Shown: positions 17,139 through 26,635, counted from the first letter of the stretch. The stretch is DNA of 52,127 nucleotides from Bacillota bacterium (GCA_003973385.1 QNYK01000103.1:1-52127); one strand, 5' to 3'. Numbers and translations: made by a program. Notes: a model not told the origin generated them from the sequence alone.

Positions 17139-18773
17139 TCCGGGCATCGGATAGCAGTACTGGCTATAGGGTGTATCCGACTTGCTCTGCAACTCCAGGT
17201 GTCTGACCAGCAGCGATGGGCTGATCGTGGAAACCGGAACGAAGCCACTCTCTGCCCCGCACCAGGCGTTGTCGAGACCGGGGCGATTCCCCGCAGCGAT
17301 GATTCCGTGGATGGCATTGAGCGGAGTTCCGATGAAATTGACACCTCGAATCAGTTCCTCTCGGCCATCGGGAAATACCCTCGATGCCAGATTCACTTCG
17401 CCAAGGAACGCCTGAAAGTCGTAAGCATCGGTGGCAGTCTCACCGCCGGTGGCATTCAGGATACGAATTCCGTAGGGCAGGCCCTGTTGCTGGACCAGGT
17501 CGATCAGTTGCTGCCGCATCGATTTTTCATCCTGGCCATCTGAGGTCTCAAGAACCGTCACTCCCATGCGGCTCATCGATCGTTCGTGCCTTCTCGATCG
17601 CGAATGCCCGTTGGAGCGGTGTTTTTTTGCAACCGGAACCCTTCCTGTGAGAAAACCGGTCAAATTACCCTGCTCGATCAGCCGAGCATCGGAAGCGGGG
17701 GTGCCTTCGTCATCAAATCTGTAGTGGCCGACTAACCCATGCTGCTGGCCATCGGGATCGGTCCAGGACTCCTGGGTCGGGTCGTCATGCAGTGTGAGGA
17801 AATCGGGAAGAACCCTGTCTCCCAGTGAATCCGCAAAGGTCTTGGCCTCCCCGGTGGCACGGAGTCGGTTCCCCTCGAGTCGATGACCGAGAGCCTCGTG
17901 GATCAGCAATCCAGCTGAAACCGGTTCCAGAAGCACGGGACCGGAATAAGAGTGAATCTGTGGTGCGGCTGCGATTTTTTCAAGTAGCCGAGCGGCGTTG
18001 CGGATCTCACCGCGAAAGGAGTTGAGATCGGGAAGTTGCTCGGGGTCGGGGGTGAAGTGACTCACCATCCAGGGGATTGCATCCCCTTTCTTGCTGAGGA
18101 ACCAGAGGTAGGCTTCCAGTTGCCAGAAGGAATGACTCTCGATAGCGATGGAGCCATCAGAGTTCACGAAGAGGTTGGTCTGGTGTCTGACCTTGAGTTC
18201 GACATGGCTGTTGCGAACCCTGGGGAATTCGAGCATCACTGCGCTTGCCTTCTCGACATAAGCAGACCAGTAGTCGCTATCGATGGGGGGGAGATCTATC
18301 CTGCCTCGATCATCGATGGTCGGACACTTCTGCCATGCACCGAGGTGATCACTGGTGTCGAGGTAGGTCAGTTCATGAGCGCATTTCCTCATGTACGCTT
18401 CTTCAGCTTCCCGGTATTTCGCATCGGTGAGTCGCCAGAGGCCGATCTTCAACGGCTCGGAGCGGTTGGAAATCGGTAAATCCACATACTCATGCGACTC
18501 GTCGTCCTTGGAGTTGTCGAAGAGGCCACCATCGGTGACCTGATCACGGCGGTAGTTACCTACTCGAGCATCCGCAAGGCAGTTTCTGCTCTGGTAGCGC
18601 TCATCTCGGTAGAGCGAGCCATAGCGAGCCTCTACCTCGTAGAGATCGAGATCGCGTATCAGGTAAGAAAGATAATAAAGCCTGGGGAAACCAGGCTTCC
18701 GTAAGCCTCTGGTGGCTCGTCTTGCCTCAGCAGTGGCAATTCGCGCCAGTCGAAGAGCAGTTCTCCGATTCAA
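17124..18773 (-). CDS. tldD: TldD/PmbA-family metalloprotease (TldD-like)
   Basis: 549 residues from TTG 18773, fixed by GGAGG seven bases upstream and a TTGA overlap with the apt stop; a longer ORF back to 18902 would run inside apt. The zinc site is HEALGH (His292-Glu293 to His297), the HExxxH motif characteristic of TldD, within GLLIHEALGHRLEG. The C-terminal part (GIRILNATGGETATDAYDFQ; PDGREELIRGVNFIGTPLNA) matches the TldD C-terminal beta domain. In E. coli TldD works with TldE/PmbA as a heterodimer that trims peptides; no tldE is beside it here. Coupling to apt looks translational rather than functional. Confidence 0.88.
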   Translation of the reverse strand: MNRRTALRLARIATAEARRATRGLRKPGFPRLYYLSYLIRDLDLYEVEARYGSLYRDERYQSRNCLADARVGNYRRDQVTDGGLFDNSKDDESHEYVDLPISNRSEPLKIGLWRLTDAKYREAEEAYMRKCAHELTYLDTSDHLGAWQKCPTIDDRGRIDLPPIDSDYWSAYVEKASAVMLEFPRVRNSHVELKVRHQTNLFVNSDGSIAIESHSFWQLEAYLWFLSKKGDAIPWMVSHFTPDPEQLPDLNSFRGEIRNAARLLEKIAAAPQIHSYSGPVLLEPVSAGLLIHEALGHRLEGNRLRATGEAKTFADSLGDRVLPDFLTLHDDPTQESWTDPDGQQHGLVGHYRFDDEGTPASDARLIEQGNLTGFLTGRVPVAKKHRSNGHSRSRRHERSMSRMGVTVLETSDGQDEKSMRQQLIDLVQQQGLPYGIRILNATGGETATDAYDFQAFLGEVNLASRVFPDGREELIRGVNFIGTPLNAIHGIIAAGNRPGLDNAWCGAESGFVPVSTISPSLLVRHLELQSKSDTPYSQYCYPMPGEKRS

Positions 18774-19315
18774 TCGGTTTCCTCCAGGAGATGAATCACG
18801 CGAGAATCGGGGATTTTTTCTCGTCCACCGAGAAATGTCAGTTCCATCAGGAATGCGCAGCCGATGACAACTCCGCCCATCTTTTCCACCAGTTGACAGC
18901 AAGCAGCCATGGTTCCACCGGTAGCCAGGACATCGTCGACGAGGAGAACTTTTTGACCCGGCTGAACAGCATCGGCATGGATCTCTACAGAATCGGTTCC
19001 GTACTCGAGAGCGTATTCGACCTTATGGACTTTGCGTGGCAACTTGCCAGGTTTTCGGATGGGCAGGAAGCCGACATTCATGCGAAGTGCCAGAGGTACA
19101 CCGAATAGAAAACCCCTCGATTCTGGTGCCGCGATGATCTCGACTCCAAGATCCTTCACCTTCTCTTCGAGTAGTTCGATGGAAATGGGAAATGCCTTCG
19201 GGCACTCCAGAAGTGGAGTGATGTCCTTGAACTGAATCCCGGGCTCGGGGAAATCGGCGACCGTGGTGATCCTACTTCTGAGTAATTCGATACGATCATC
19301 GGTGCTATCGTTCAA
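18770..19315 (-). CDS. apt: Adenine phosphoribosyltransferase
   Basis: 181 residues from TTG 19315, with a purine-rich GGAAGGGGG just upstream. Features of Apt: PGIQFKDITPLL at the N-terminus, AAPESRGFLFG, KPGKLPRKV and the PRPP-binding signature VLLVDDVLATGGTM. It converts adenine plus PRPP to AMP in purine salvage, in the cytoplasm. Length matches the family (about 170-185). Its stop overlaps the tldD start. Confidence 0.95.
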   Translation of the reverse strand: MNDSTDDRIELLRSRITTVADFPEPGIQFKDITPLLECPKAFPISIELLEEKVKDLGVEIIAAPESRGFLFGVPLALRMNVGFLPIRKPGKLPRKVHKVEYALEYGTDSVEIHADAVQPGQKVLLVDDVLATGGTMAACCQLVEKMGGVVIGCAFLMELTFLGGREKIPDSRVIHLLEETD

Positions 19316-19406
19316 ATGATCCCCCTTCCTGTGGCCGATGGTTCGACTCTACCTCCGAGGAGGAGAATACTATCCGAACCCTGGATGGGGGGGAAGAGTT
19401 CCGGGG

Positions 19407-20270
19407 CTAGCCCATCGACTCCTCGAGTTGCTCGTCGTAGATCTCTGGCTGCTTGATCTGGCCTTCGGCAACCAACTCTTGCAGTTTTCCGAGCGCATCG
19501 TTCTCGATCTGACGGACTCGTTCGCGAGAGAGATTCACGCGTTGCCCGATCTCCTTGAGGGTCATCGGCTCGCCATTGTCGAGGCCGTACCTCATGCGCA
19601 GGATCTTTATTTCGCGCTCGTCCAGGTGTCCGAGGAGATCCTGGATCATCTCGACCTGGATCTTCTTCTCGAGAGACACATGGGGTTGTGCCTGTGATGG
19701 ATCCACGATGATGTCGGAGATGGTCCATGAGTTTTCAATACTGATGGTCTGACTGATAGAGTCTGCGACATTGAGAGCGTTCTGGATGATCTCGGTCTTC
19801 TCCATCGGGATTTCCATCCGTTCGGCGATCTCATGAAATTGCGCTGGCCGGCCAAGTTCGATGGCCAGGTCAGCAGCAGCTTTCTTCCACTTCGTGATGG
19901 TCTCGACCATGTAAGACGGTATGCGGACTGATTTCACGGTGTCGATCAGAGCCCTTTTGATGGATTGTTTGATCCACCAGGTGCCGTACGTGCTGAACCG
20001 ACACTCTGCAGCAGGATCGAAGCGCTCCACCGCCTTCAGCAGTCCGAGGTTGCCTTCCTCGATCAGATCGAGAAGCGGCAGGCCGCGCTCGACATAGTGC
20101 TTGGCGATGCTCACGACGAGACGGAGATTTGAAAGAACCATCTTGTTCCGTGCCTCAGGATCACCCTGACGAACGAGAATCGAAAGCTCTCTCTCTTCCT
20201 CTTTGGTGAGGAGGGGGTGGCGGTTTATATCAAGAAAGTAAGCTTCGAGGCCAACCTCACGAGCACCCAT
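19407..20270 (-). CDS. RNA polymerase sigma factor, sigma-70 family (group 1/2 like)
   Basis: 287 residues from ATG 20270 (GGAAGGG about nine bases upstream). A longer reading from ATG 20357 would overlap the HEAT gene's stop by ATGA and is possible. Region 1.2 reads YFLDINRHPLLTKEEE; region 2 has NLRLVVSIAKHYVERGLPLLDLIEEGNLGL and the FSTYGTWWIKQSI core with -10 recognition; region 3 is RPAQFHEIAERM; region 4 has LDEREIKILRMRYGL and the helix-turn-helix TLKEIGQRVNLSRERVRQIE. No long region 1.1 is present, so this is probably an alternative or compact vegetative sigma rather than a full-length RpoD. Confidence 0.9.
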   Translation of the reverse strand: MGAREVGLEAYFLDINRHPLLTKEEERELSILVRQGDPEARNKMVLSNLRLVVSIAKHYVERGLPLLDLIEEGNLGLLKAVERFDPAAECRFSTYGTWWIKQSIKRALIDTVKSVRIPSYMVETITKWKKAAADLAIELGRPAQFHEIAERMEIPMEKTEIIQNALNVADSISQTISIENSWTISDIIVDPSQAQPHVSLEKKIQVEMIQDLLGHLDEREIKILRMRYGLDNGEPMTLKEIGQRVNLSRERVRQIENDALGKLQELVAEGQIKQPEIYDEQLEESMG

Positions 20271-20353
20271 TTTTCTGGTCCCTTCCTGGGAGAACTGGGC
20301 GGTCGACCATTTGCTGATCGAGTCCACCAGGGCGTGTTTCGCCCATGGAAGGG

Positions 20354-23176
20354 TCATCGGTCGCGAGGAGGGTTCAACTTTACAGGATCCTGAGATCTTT
20401 CCCGGGTTCTTTGCCACCAGGCGCTCCAGCGCTCTGCAATCTCTTCCTGCGCCTGCAATCTCTCCTTTGTGTCTGTGATGGAAAAAGTGTTCCACCAGCC
20501 CATATCCTGGCCAGTAAGCCTTCTCAGCAGCGGAATGGAGGTTCCTCGGAGTTGCTGAGTGTCACACCGTTGGACAAGTGCTCCGATCAGTCTCTCCATG
20601 GGAATTTCTGCCGGATCTTGCTGCTTGGAGATCCATGATTCGATCGACCGCATCGCAATAGGAAGCTGGTTTTCCAGAATCCGAGTCCGTTTCGTTGGGA
20701 GTCGCTCTAGCCAGGAGAGGACCAGTTCCATCGTCTCGCGGTCCCCGTGAAGCAGCAATTGCTCCATCGCCTGCTGTGCATCACGAGTGGCTCTCCTCTC
20801 CAGTTGCTTGATACTTTCGAACAGCATGTATCTGCCACGGGTATCCCCCAGCACCAGTAGAGCGCGGGCGATCGATGGTGTCGGGTCATCCTTCCAGAGT
20901 TTGATCAGTGGCTCCCTGGCGGATACCAGTTTCAGGGTGGTCACGATGTCGATGGTCGAGCGCCTTGTTGTCTGTTCAGCAGAGTTGAGCCCATCCAGAA
21001 GCAGCGCTTCGATATCGTCCCAGCCAGGGTCTGTCTCCAATCCTTGACCTTGCTGTGCTTGATTCGCATCGAGCGGCTCCATCAAGGCCAACGTCTGGTA
21101 AGTCACCAGTGATCTTGCCTGGGCACTCTCTGGGCCCAGCCGTGCAGAACTGATGCGGTGGATCCAGCGTCGCCAGCGCGGCCTCAATCTTGCCAGCACG
21201 GGTCGATTTTCGACCACCAGGATCGATCCCGACAGGCGATAGGTATTACCGTGAGTCGAGACGATCAGGATCGATTCATCCTCTCCATTGTCACCGATGG
21301 CGAGAAATCGATGGCCAATCTGGAGCACGAGGCGCTGCAGTCGCAGCGGCTCGGTGGTCCCTTCGGGGTCGATCCTGTAGTCGGCGAGTGTCAGTCGTAC
21401 CCACTCGCCCGCTTCTATCGCTGGATAGAGCTGGTCGTCAGGGAGATCTTCCAGCTTCTTCTTCCACAGTTTCGCCCGGCCGTTCCAGTAGGTCGGATCG
21501 CGGGTTCTGATCGGTTTTGTCGTGGCAGCTCCCAGGCTCTTTGTGAGCAACTGGTCCGCGGATGAGCGCTGGCTCGCTACCTCTTCGATCGTATCGACAA
21601 GCACTTCCAGCAGGATTCGCCTCATCCCAGGCGAGAGAAAGGTGCAATCGATCAGGCGTGCGACGGATTTCCTGACACGGAAACTGGTAGTGGTATCGGT
21701 GCTGGCCAGACCCTTTCCCATCTCTCCACAGACGATGGCCCAGATCTCCTCGGAAACTCCATGCTCTTGCTGCTGGGAAGCGAGAACACCCAGTGCAATC
21801 TCCGAGTGCCGGGTACCGATCAACTCTGCGACCTGGGTTTGCCACTCCGGCGGAAGCAACTCAGAACGGTTCGAGAGAAACGCCATCGTTCCCAGTATCA
21901 GGGGAATCCGACCGGTGGACTGGTTCATGTCCTGACCCAGAGCATCTTTGACGCGCCCCTGCAGGACTTCCATCCACTGCTCGGTGGGGACATGTCGTTG
22001 AAGGGTACTCCAGAGCGAAGCGAGGCGGGAGTTGGTCCAGCGAAGCACGGGTAATGCTTCAGGCGCCATGATGGCCTGAAGCACGGTTTTTCCGTGGGCG
22101 GAAGCAAACTCAGGGTCACCGAGGTTTCGCTCGAGGGAGTGCCAACTCAGATGCTGGCGCCAGGGAGAGAGATCTCCGCAATGACGAGACAGGAGTTCGA
22201 TCGATCGGTCGATGTTCGCCTCCAGCAGCGCAGGGATCAGCACGTCTATTCGATCGGTGCTGATCGATTCGATTCCATCGAGATGTCTGGCGACCATCGA
22301 GGTCAATTCCTGTACAGCGGATGCATCCTGGTGGCCCAGCAGGCTCACCAGGCGAGCATCGCGGACCCGGGCCGTGGCACCTTCGGGGGCGTCGGGAATG
22401 GGGCCCAGCTGTGGCCAGACTCCAGCCAGTAGCCACAGATGAGGATCATCACTGCGAGGGAGGTGATGCCGGATCGCCTGGGCGACCCTCAGCGCTGGAT
22501 CGAGTTTTTCCAGCGCTGGCTCAGGATTGTGATGGAGGACAGCGACCCAGCTCGCAAGCTCGCCCCTGGTGCTGGTCTTTCCCTGCGCCTGTTCCATCGT
22601 GATGCGCTCCTCCGAGAGGATGACCCAGGGGATTCCTGGATCGAGACCTCTTGCCGGTGGACCGCTGACGATGGTGCTATTGACCCCGGGAAACAGGATT
22701 TCGACCGAATAGGGAGCCTCGCTGCCTCGCACCTCTACCTGGATGCGCCGCTCCTCGCTGGTGGAAGTGACGCTGGTCTGGATCAGATCACTTCTCGTGA
22801 AGCGAACTGCAGTCGCCACGACTTCCTGGCGCGCTGATAGTTGGGATGAATCCGATAGGTTACCGACACGGACGACATCCACGATGAGGATCGGTGGAGC
22901 GAGCAGCGACAGCATCTCCTTCACCCTCGCTCGAACCTCCGGATCAGGATCCTGGAGTGCGGATCGCAGGGCATCTATTGCATCTGGACCCGCATCCAGC
23001 AATTTTCTGGCGGCCTCTTCTCTCAGTGACCAGTCCTCGGCGCCCAGATTTTCGATCCATGTCGAGATGTCAGATGCCAGAGGGTCATCCACATCGAGTG
23101 GAGCATCGACAGGGAAGATCAGTAATGCGAGAGACAGAATTGTCGTCAGCATGGCCACGGCTATTTCCCGGTCCAT
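20354..23176 (-). CDS. Large secreted HEAT-repeat protein
   Basis: 940 residues. A hydrophobic signal-like segment (LTTILSLALLIFPVDA) lies at the N-terminus; ATG 23176 or ATG 23152 could be the start. The first recognisable HEAT-like repeat is at about residues 50-92 (WSLREEAARKLLDAGPDAID, PDPEVRARVKEML). Long helical stretches follow, with further HEAT-like phrases near the end (STIDIVTTLKLVSAREPLIK, SIARALLVLGDTRGRYMLFE). A beta-rich middle part (VRLTLADYRIDPEGTTEPLR; LVLQIGHRFLAIGDNGEDES) interrupts the helices. No catalytic motif is seen. Probably a periplasmic or surface scaffold. Confidence 0.75.
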   Translation of the reverse strand: MDREIAVAMLTTILSLALLIFPVDAPLDVDDPLASDISTWIENLGAEDWSLREEAARKLLDAGPDAIDALRSALQDPDPEVRARVKEMLSLLAPPILIVDVVRVGNLSDSSQLSARQEVVATAVRFTRSDLIQTSVTSTSEERRIQVEVRGSEAPYSVEILFPGVNSTIVSGPPARGLDPGIPWVILSEERITMEQAQGKTSTRGELASWVAVLHHNPEPALEKLDPALRVAQAIRHHLPRSDDPHLWLLAGVWPQLGPIPDAPEGATARVRDARLVSLLGHQDASAVQELTSMVARHLDGIESISTDRIDVLIPALLEANIDRSIELLSRHCGDLSPWRQHLSWHSLERNLGDPEFASAHGKTVLQAIMAPEALPVLRWTNSRLASLWSTLQRHVPTEQWMEVLQGRVKDALGQDMNQSTGRIPLILGTMAFLSNRSELLPPEWQTQVAELIGTRHSEIALGVLASQQQEHGVSEEIWAIVCGEMGKGLASTDTTTSFRVRKSVARLIDCTFLSPGMRRILLEVLVDTIEEVASQRSSADQLLTKSLGAATTKPIRTRDPTYWNGRAKLWKKKLEDLPDDQLYPAIEAGEWVRLTLADYRIDPEGTTEPLRLQRLVLQIGHRFLAIGDNGEDESILIVSTHGNTYRLSGSILVVENRPVLARLRPRWRRWIHRISSARLGPESAQARSLVTYQTLALMEPLDANQAQQGQGLETDPGWDDIEALLLDGLNSAEQTTRRSTIDIVTTLKLVSAREPLIKLWKDDPTPSIARALLVLGDTRGRYMLFESIKQLERRATRDAQQAMEQLLLHGDRETMELVLSWLERLPTKRTRILENQLPIAMRSIESWISKQQDPAEIPMERLIGALVQRCDTQQLRGTSIPLLRRLTGQDMGWWNTFSITDTKERLQAQEEIAERWSAWWQRTRERSQDPVKLNPPRDR

Positions 23177-23417
23177 TGCGTACTGGCCGGGTATCTCCTA
23201 ATCTTCCGCCAGGGGCGAATCTACGAAAAAACACTTCAGAGAGGTCGGCCCCGCAGCCGATATTGCACATGGAGCCTCATTTTCGCCGTACCCTGCGGAA
23301 CTGTGCGGGGAAACAGGGCGTTCGCTCAGGGCACCGCTGAAGGATACCCCGAATCGGGTTCTCGTGCAGGACCGACAGAGGGGTTCAAGGCTGGAACTGG
23401 AGCCAGGAGGAAAGAGC

Positions 23418-25025
23418 GTGGCACAGCATTCACTCGAAATCGAACTTCGGGAAGGTCTTCAGGGCCTCGATGAAGTGCACCAGACCCGTCGATTCGAAGT
23501 TCTCGCTTCGACGTTGCTGGGCGTGCTGTTGAAGCAATTCGATGCTCGATGTGCCATTTCGCTCAAACTCGGTGCCGCCAACCGGGATGGCACACGCCAG
23601 TTCGAAGAGGTTGGAAAAAGGACGGCTGGCGGCTTGAGACCCTCCGAATTTATCGATCAGCAGTTGATTCAGCAACTCGCATCGATCGAGGGTCCTCACT
23701 GTCTGCGCGAGCCGATGCAAGGTGTGCCAGTCTCGCTGATATCTTTTTCGATGCCTATACCAGCAGATGGACGAATCATGTTCCTGGTAGAGGTAGATTC
23801 GGCCGTGGATCTCGATGAGAACGACGCTCGTTCTCTCGCAGAGATGATCACATTGGTCGATGGGGAGATTCTCGACTCGATCATGATCAGCGACCAGGCT
23901 CGGAAAATAGAACAACTCGAAGGCTGCCTTGAGAGAGCCGAGCAGGCCCTTGCTGAGAATGAAATCGACTTATCGCAACTGGAACCGTTAGATTTGAACG
24001 AATCTGAAGCGCCGCTTGCCAGCGTCAAGACGCTAGGTGAAGTGGCCAGTGCCGACCCCCGGATGTGCGAGGTTCTCTCTCAACTGGAGCGATTACAGGA
24101 TTCAGACTTGAGCGTATTGATCTTCGGAGAAACCGGCACCGGCAAGAGCGTGCTTGCACGAACACTGCATCAAGGGACTGCACGAGAGGGCCATCCATTC
24201 GAGGTGGTTTCCTGTGGCGCATTGGCTCCGACTCTCGTCGAGGGAGAACTGTTCGGCTGGAGAAAGGGCGCTTTCAGCGGCGCTGATTCCGATAGAGCTG
24301 GTGTCTTCGAAAGAGCCGCAGGCGGGGTCGTGTTCCTCGATGAGGTGGGAGACTTGCCGATGAGCATTCAGCAGAAACTGCTGCGAGTGCTTCAGGAGGG
24401 GATGCTTCGCCCTGTAGGAGGATCTGAGCTGATTCAGGTCGATGTTCGAGTCGTGGCCTCGACCTGTCATGACCTGGTCGAGATGGTGCGTGCCGGGAAG
24501 TTTCGTGAGGACCTCTTCTACAGACTTGCAGGTTTCACCATCGAAGTGCCGCCACTACGCCAGCGCACCGATGATATCCCACAACTGATTCAACAGTTCC
24601 TCTCAGATGCTACAGGGAGTGATGGTCCCGTGAGGAAACTCTCGAGTAGTGCCATGGCGGAAATGGTCACTTACCCGTGGCCAGGTAATATTCAGCAACT
24701 GAGAAACGTGATCCATCAAGTTGTGCTCTCAAGTGAGAGTCGGACCATCCCTCGCAAGATGGTCGAGGAGTACCTCGAAGAGCTATCCGATGAGCGCCTA
24801 CAGGGAGAAAAGGTCCAGTCCACGGTTGAGGAACTTGTCCTCAGAATTCCGGCTACCGAGGGATTCAATGACATCATCGCCGAGGTAGAGCGACTCGTGA
24901 TTCTCACAGCGCTGCGTAGAAACAGGGGAAACAAGTCGCGTGTGACCAAGCAGTTGAAGATTCCGCGCCAGACTCTGTACAACAAACTCGATCGCTACGG
25001 GATTGATGAATCAGAATACAAGTAG
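23418..25025 (+). CDS. Sigma-54-dependent transcriptional activator with GAF-like sensor
   Basis: 535 residues from GTG 23418, chosen because GGAGG lies seven bases upstream; an in-frame ATG 23364 lacks this. An N-terminal GAF-like domain (about 20-165) and a short coiled coil (QARKIEQLEGCLERAEQAL) lead to the AAA+ domain: Walker A GETGTGKS (237-244), the sigma-54 loop GAFSGA (284-289, Ser replacing the usual Thr), Walker B FLDEVGDL with Asp308-Glu309, and the R-finger region LFYRLAGFTIEVPPLRQR. A Fis-type helix-turn-helix closes the protein (NRGNKSRVTKQLKIPRQTLYNKL). It should activate RpoN promoters; the signal and targets are unknown. mgtE converges on it 11 bases away. Confidence 0.9.
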   Translation: MAQHSLEIELREGLQGLDEVHQTRRFEVLASTLLGVLLKQFDARCAISLKLGAANRDGTRQFEEVGKRTAGGLRPSEFIDQQLIQQLASIEGPHCLREPMQGVPVSLISFSMPIPADGRIMFLVEVDSAVDLDENDARSLAEMITLVDGEILDSIMISDQARKIEQLEGCLERAEQALAENEIDLSQLEPLDLNESEAPLASVKTLGEVASADPRMCEVLSQLERLQDSDLSVLIFGETGTGKSVLARTLHQGTAREGHPFEVVSCGALAPTLVEGELFGWRKGAFSGADSDRAGVFERAAGGVVFLDEVGDLPMSIQQKLLRVLQEGMLRPVGGSELIQVDVRVVASTCHDLVEMVRAGKFREDLFYRLAGFTIEVPPLRQRTDDIPQLIQQFLSDATGSDGPVRKLSSSAMAEMVTYPWPGNIQQLRNVIHQVVLSSESRTIPRKMVEEYLEELSDERLQGEKVQSTVEELVLRIPATEGFNDIIAEVERLVILTALRRNRGNKSRVTKQLKIPRQTLYNKLDRYGIDESEYK

Positions 25026-25036
25026 CACCCCGTTGA

Positions 25037-26521
25037 TCACAGAACTCTGAGAATCAACTCGGCGATTGCAATGAAGGTGACCGCTGCTGTCACATCATTG
25101 AAACTGGTGATGAACGGTCCCGCGACGAGCGCAGGATCCAGCCCGATCTTTTCACAGAATATCGGAAACGCAGTTCCGCAGGCACTAGCCAGAACGATTC
25201 CTGCCCCGATGCCAGCTGAGACTGCTATCGGAAATCGAATCCATTCCATTCCATTCCATGGCCATGACACGGTCGCAAGAACCACGCCGACGACACCTCC
25301 GATCGCCAGGGCGATGAATACTCCCACGACGACCTCCTGGCGAAACAACCGCAGAGTGGTTCTTCTGGGATCGATATCTCCAACTGCCATTCCTCTCACA
25401 ACCATCGTTGCGGACTGGATTCCAACGCCTCCGGCGATCCCTATCACCAGCGGGATGAAGGCCGCCAGCAGTAGCCGCTGATCAGAATCGGATGCGAGAA
25501 TCTCTGACAGACTCCGATCATCTGGATGCATCCAGGCAAGGATGAATCCACTCAGAACCGGAAGCAGTAGCCATGGGATCCGAACTAATGCCCGGCGAAG
25601 GATCTTCTGCTGAGCAGGGTGAACTACCGGGGCTCCTGCCATCCGGTAGATGTCTTCATCAGCCTCTTCGCTGAGGACTTCGACGATGTCGTCGATGGTT
25701 GCGACCCCGAGCAGGTGGTTATCTCTATCTACAACCGGGATCGCCTGGAGGTGATAACGGCGAGCCAGGTGGGCGACTGCCTCCTGATCCTCCTCGACCG
25801 CTATCGAGATCACCTCTGTTGTCATCAATTCGGAGACATGTGTTTCTGGATCAGAGCCCAGCAGATCACGTATAGAGATGACACCCAGCAGATGCCGTTG
25901 CTCATCGACTGCGTAGACATAGTTGACCACTTCGGTATCTATGTGTTCCTGGATCAACGAAATCGCATCTTTTGAAGTGAACTCCGGGTTCACGGCGAAG
26001 TAATCGAGAGTCATGATGCCGCCCGCCGTGTGGGCAGGGTGCTGCATCAGCCGGAGAAGTTCGACAGTGGTCGCCGGTTCCATTCCAGAAAGAACTTTAC
26101 GCCGTTTTGATTGGGGAAGTTCGTTGAGAAGATCGGTGGCTTCATCTGGAGGCATCTCCTCGAGGATCGATTGCAGTTCAGCAATATCGAGGTTCTCGAT
26201 GACCAGCTCACGAGAAGTCGGATCGGTGTCGTCGATCACTTCCGCCTGTGTTTCGGTCCCGACCGCGTCAAAGACCTTCAGCTTCTGATCGGTCTCGAGT
26301 TCATCGAGGATGTGAGCGATATCCTCGGGGCGGATGCCTCGGAGGGTTTCCCGGAGGTGCTGATCGGGTGTGCTGGAATCCAGCGCAGCGCGGATCTTCT
26401 CGATGAGGTTCGTGGGGTCGTGAGATGCCTGGGACAAGACCTGATCCTCTTCCGTTGCTGAGACACGATGGCGTGGATGGTTCCCATCCCGGCGAGACAA
26501 TTCAACAGATCCAGTCCCCAT
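25037..26521 (-). CDS. mgtE: Magnesium transporter MgtE
   Basis: 494 residues from ATG 26521; reading back to 26761 would translate a structured leader and is unlikely. The N-terminal cytosolic MgtE_N superhelix contains LRETLRGIRPEDIAHILDEL and MPPDEATDLLNELP, then two CBS domains (VNYVYAVDEQRHLLGVISIR; HLQAIPVVDRDNHLLGVATI) that sense Mg2+, then a plug region and five transmembrane helices including GIAGGVGIQSATMVVRG, the conserved pore segment, and LVAGPFITSFNDVTA. MgtE is a Mg2+-gated channel in the inner membrane. Three hairpins precede it (26525-26635). Confidence 0.93.
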   Translation of the reverse strand: MGTGSVELSRRDGNHPRHRVSATEEDQVLSQASHDPTNLIEKIRAALDSSTPDQHLRETLRGIRPEDIAHILDELETDQKLKVFDAVGTETQAEVIDDTDPTSRELVIENLDIAELQSILEEMPPDEATDLLNELPQSKRRKVLSGMEPATTVELLRLMQHPAHTAGGIMTLDYFAVNPEFTSKDAISLIQEHIDTEVVNYVYAVDEQRHLLGVISIRDLLGSDPETHVSELMTTEVISIAVEEDQEAVAHLARRYHLQAIPVVDRDNHLLGVATIDDIVEVLSEEADEDIYRMAGAPVVHPAQQKILRRALVRIPWLLLPVLSGFILAWMHPDDRSLSEILASDSDQRLLLAAFIPLVIGIAGGVGIQSATMVVRGMAVGDIDPRRTTLRLFRQEVVVGVFIALAIGGVVGVVLATVSWPWNGMEWIRFPIAVSAGIGAGIVLASACGTAFPIFCEKIGLDPALVAGPFITSFNDVTAAVTFIAIAELILRVL

Positions 26522-26524
26522 AAG

Positions 26525-26635
26525 TCCTGCCACCGTGGCAGGAGACCACTGCCGCTTCAGCCGCAGACTGTCATTCTGACAGATCTTGTCGGCTGTAGCC
26601 CGGGTGAGGTCTCCAAAATAATCCCGTAAGACGGG
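26525..26635 (-). promoter_or_regulatory. Three-hairpin leader upstream of mgtE
   Basis: Read on the minus strand toward mgtE: hairpin A, CCCGT/ACGGG with loop CTT (26635-26623), followed by ATTATTTT; hairpin B, an imperfect 14-bp stem with a perfect CTGTCA-GAA-TGACAG top (26593-26560); hairpin C, TCCTGCCA/TGGCAGGA around CGG (26543-26525). The 3' arm of C contains AGGA, the only ribosome-site-like sequence, three bases before ATG 26521. This is the layout of a leader that could end transcription at A or hide the ribosome site in C. It lacks the conserved blocks of the M-box riboswitch. The regulatory role is inference. Confidence 0.45.

Noticed and set aside
18774-18902. N-terminal extension of tldD into apt
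   Set aside because: It lies entirely within apt in another frame and the GGAGG site points to TTG 18773.
20271-20495. N-terminal extension of the sigma factor to 20495
   Set aside because: Mostly inside the HEAT gene; the sequence lacks sigma region 1.1 features. ATG 20357 remains possible.
25236-25260. ATTCC short tandem repeat
   Set aside because: It lies inside the mgtE coding frame, encodes part of a membrane loop (WPWNGMEW), and has too few copies to matter.
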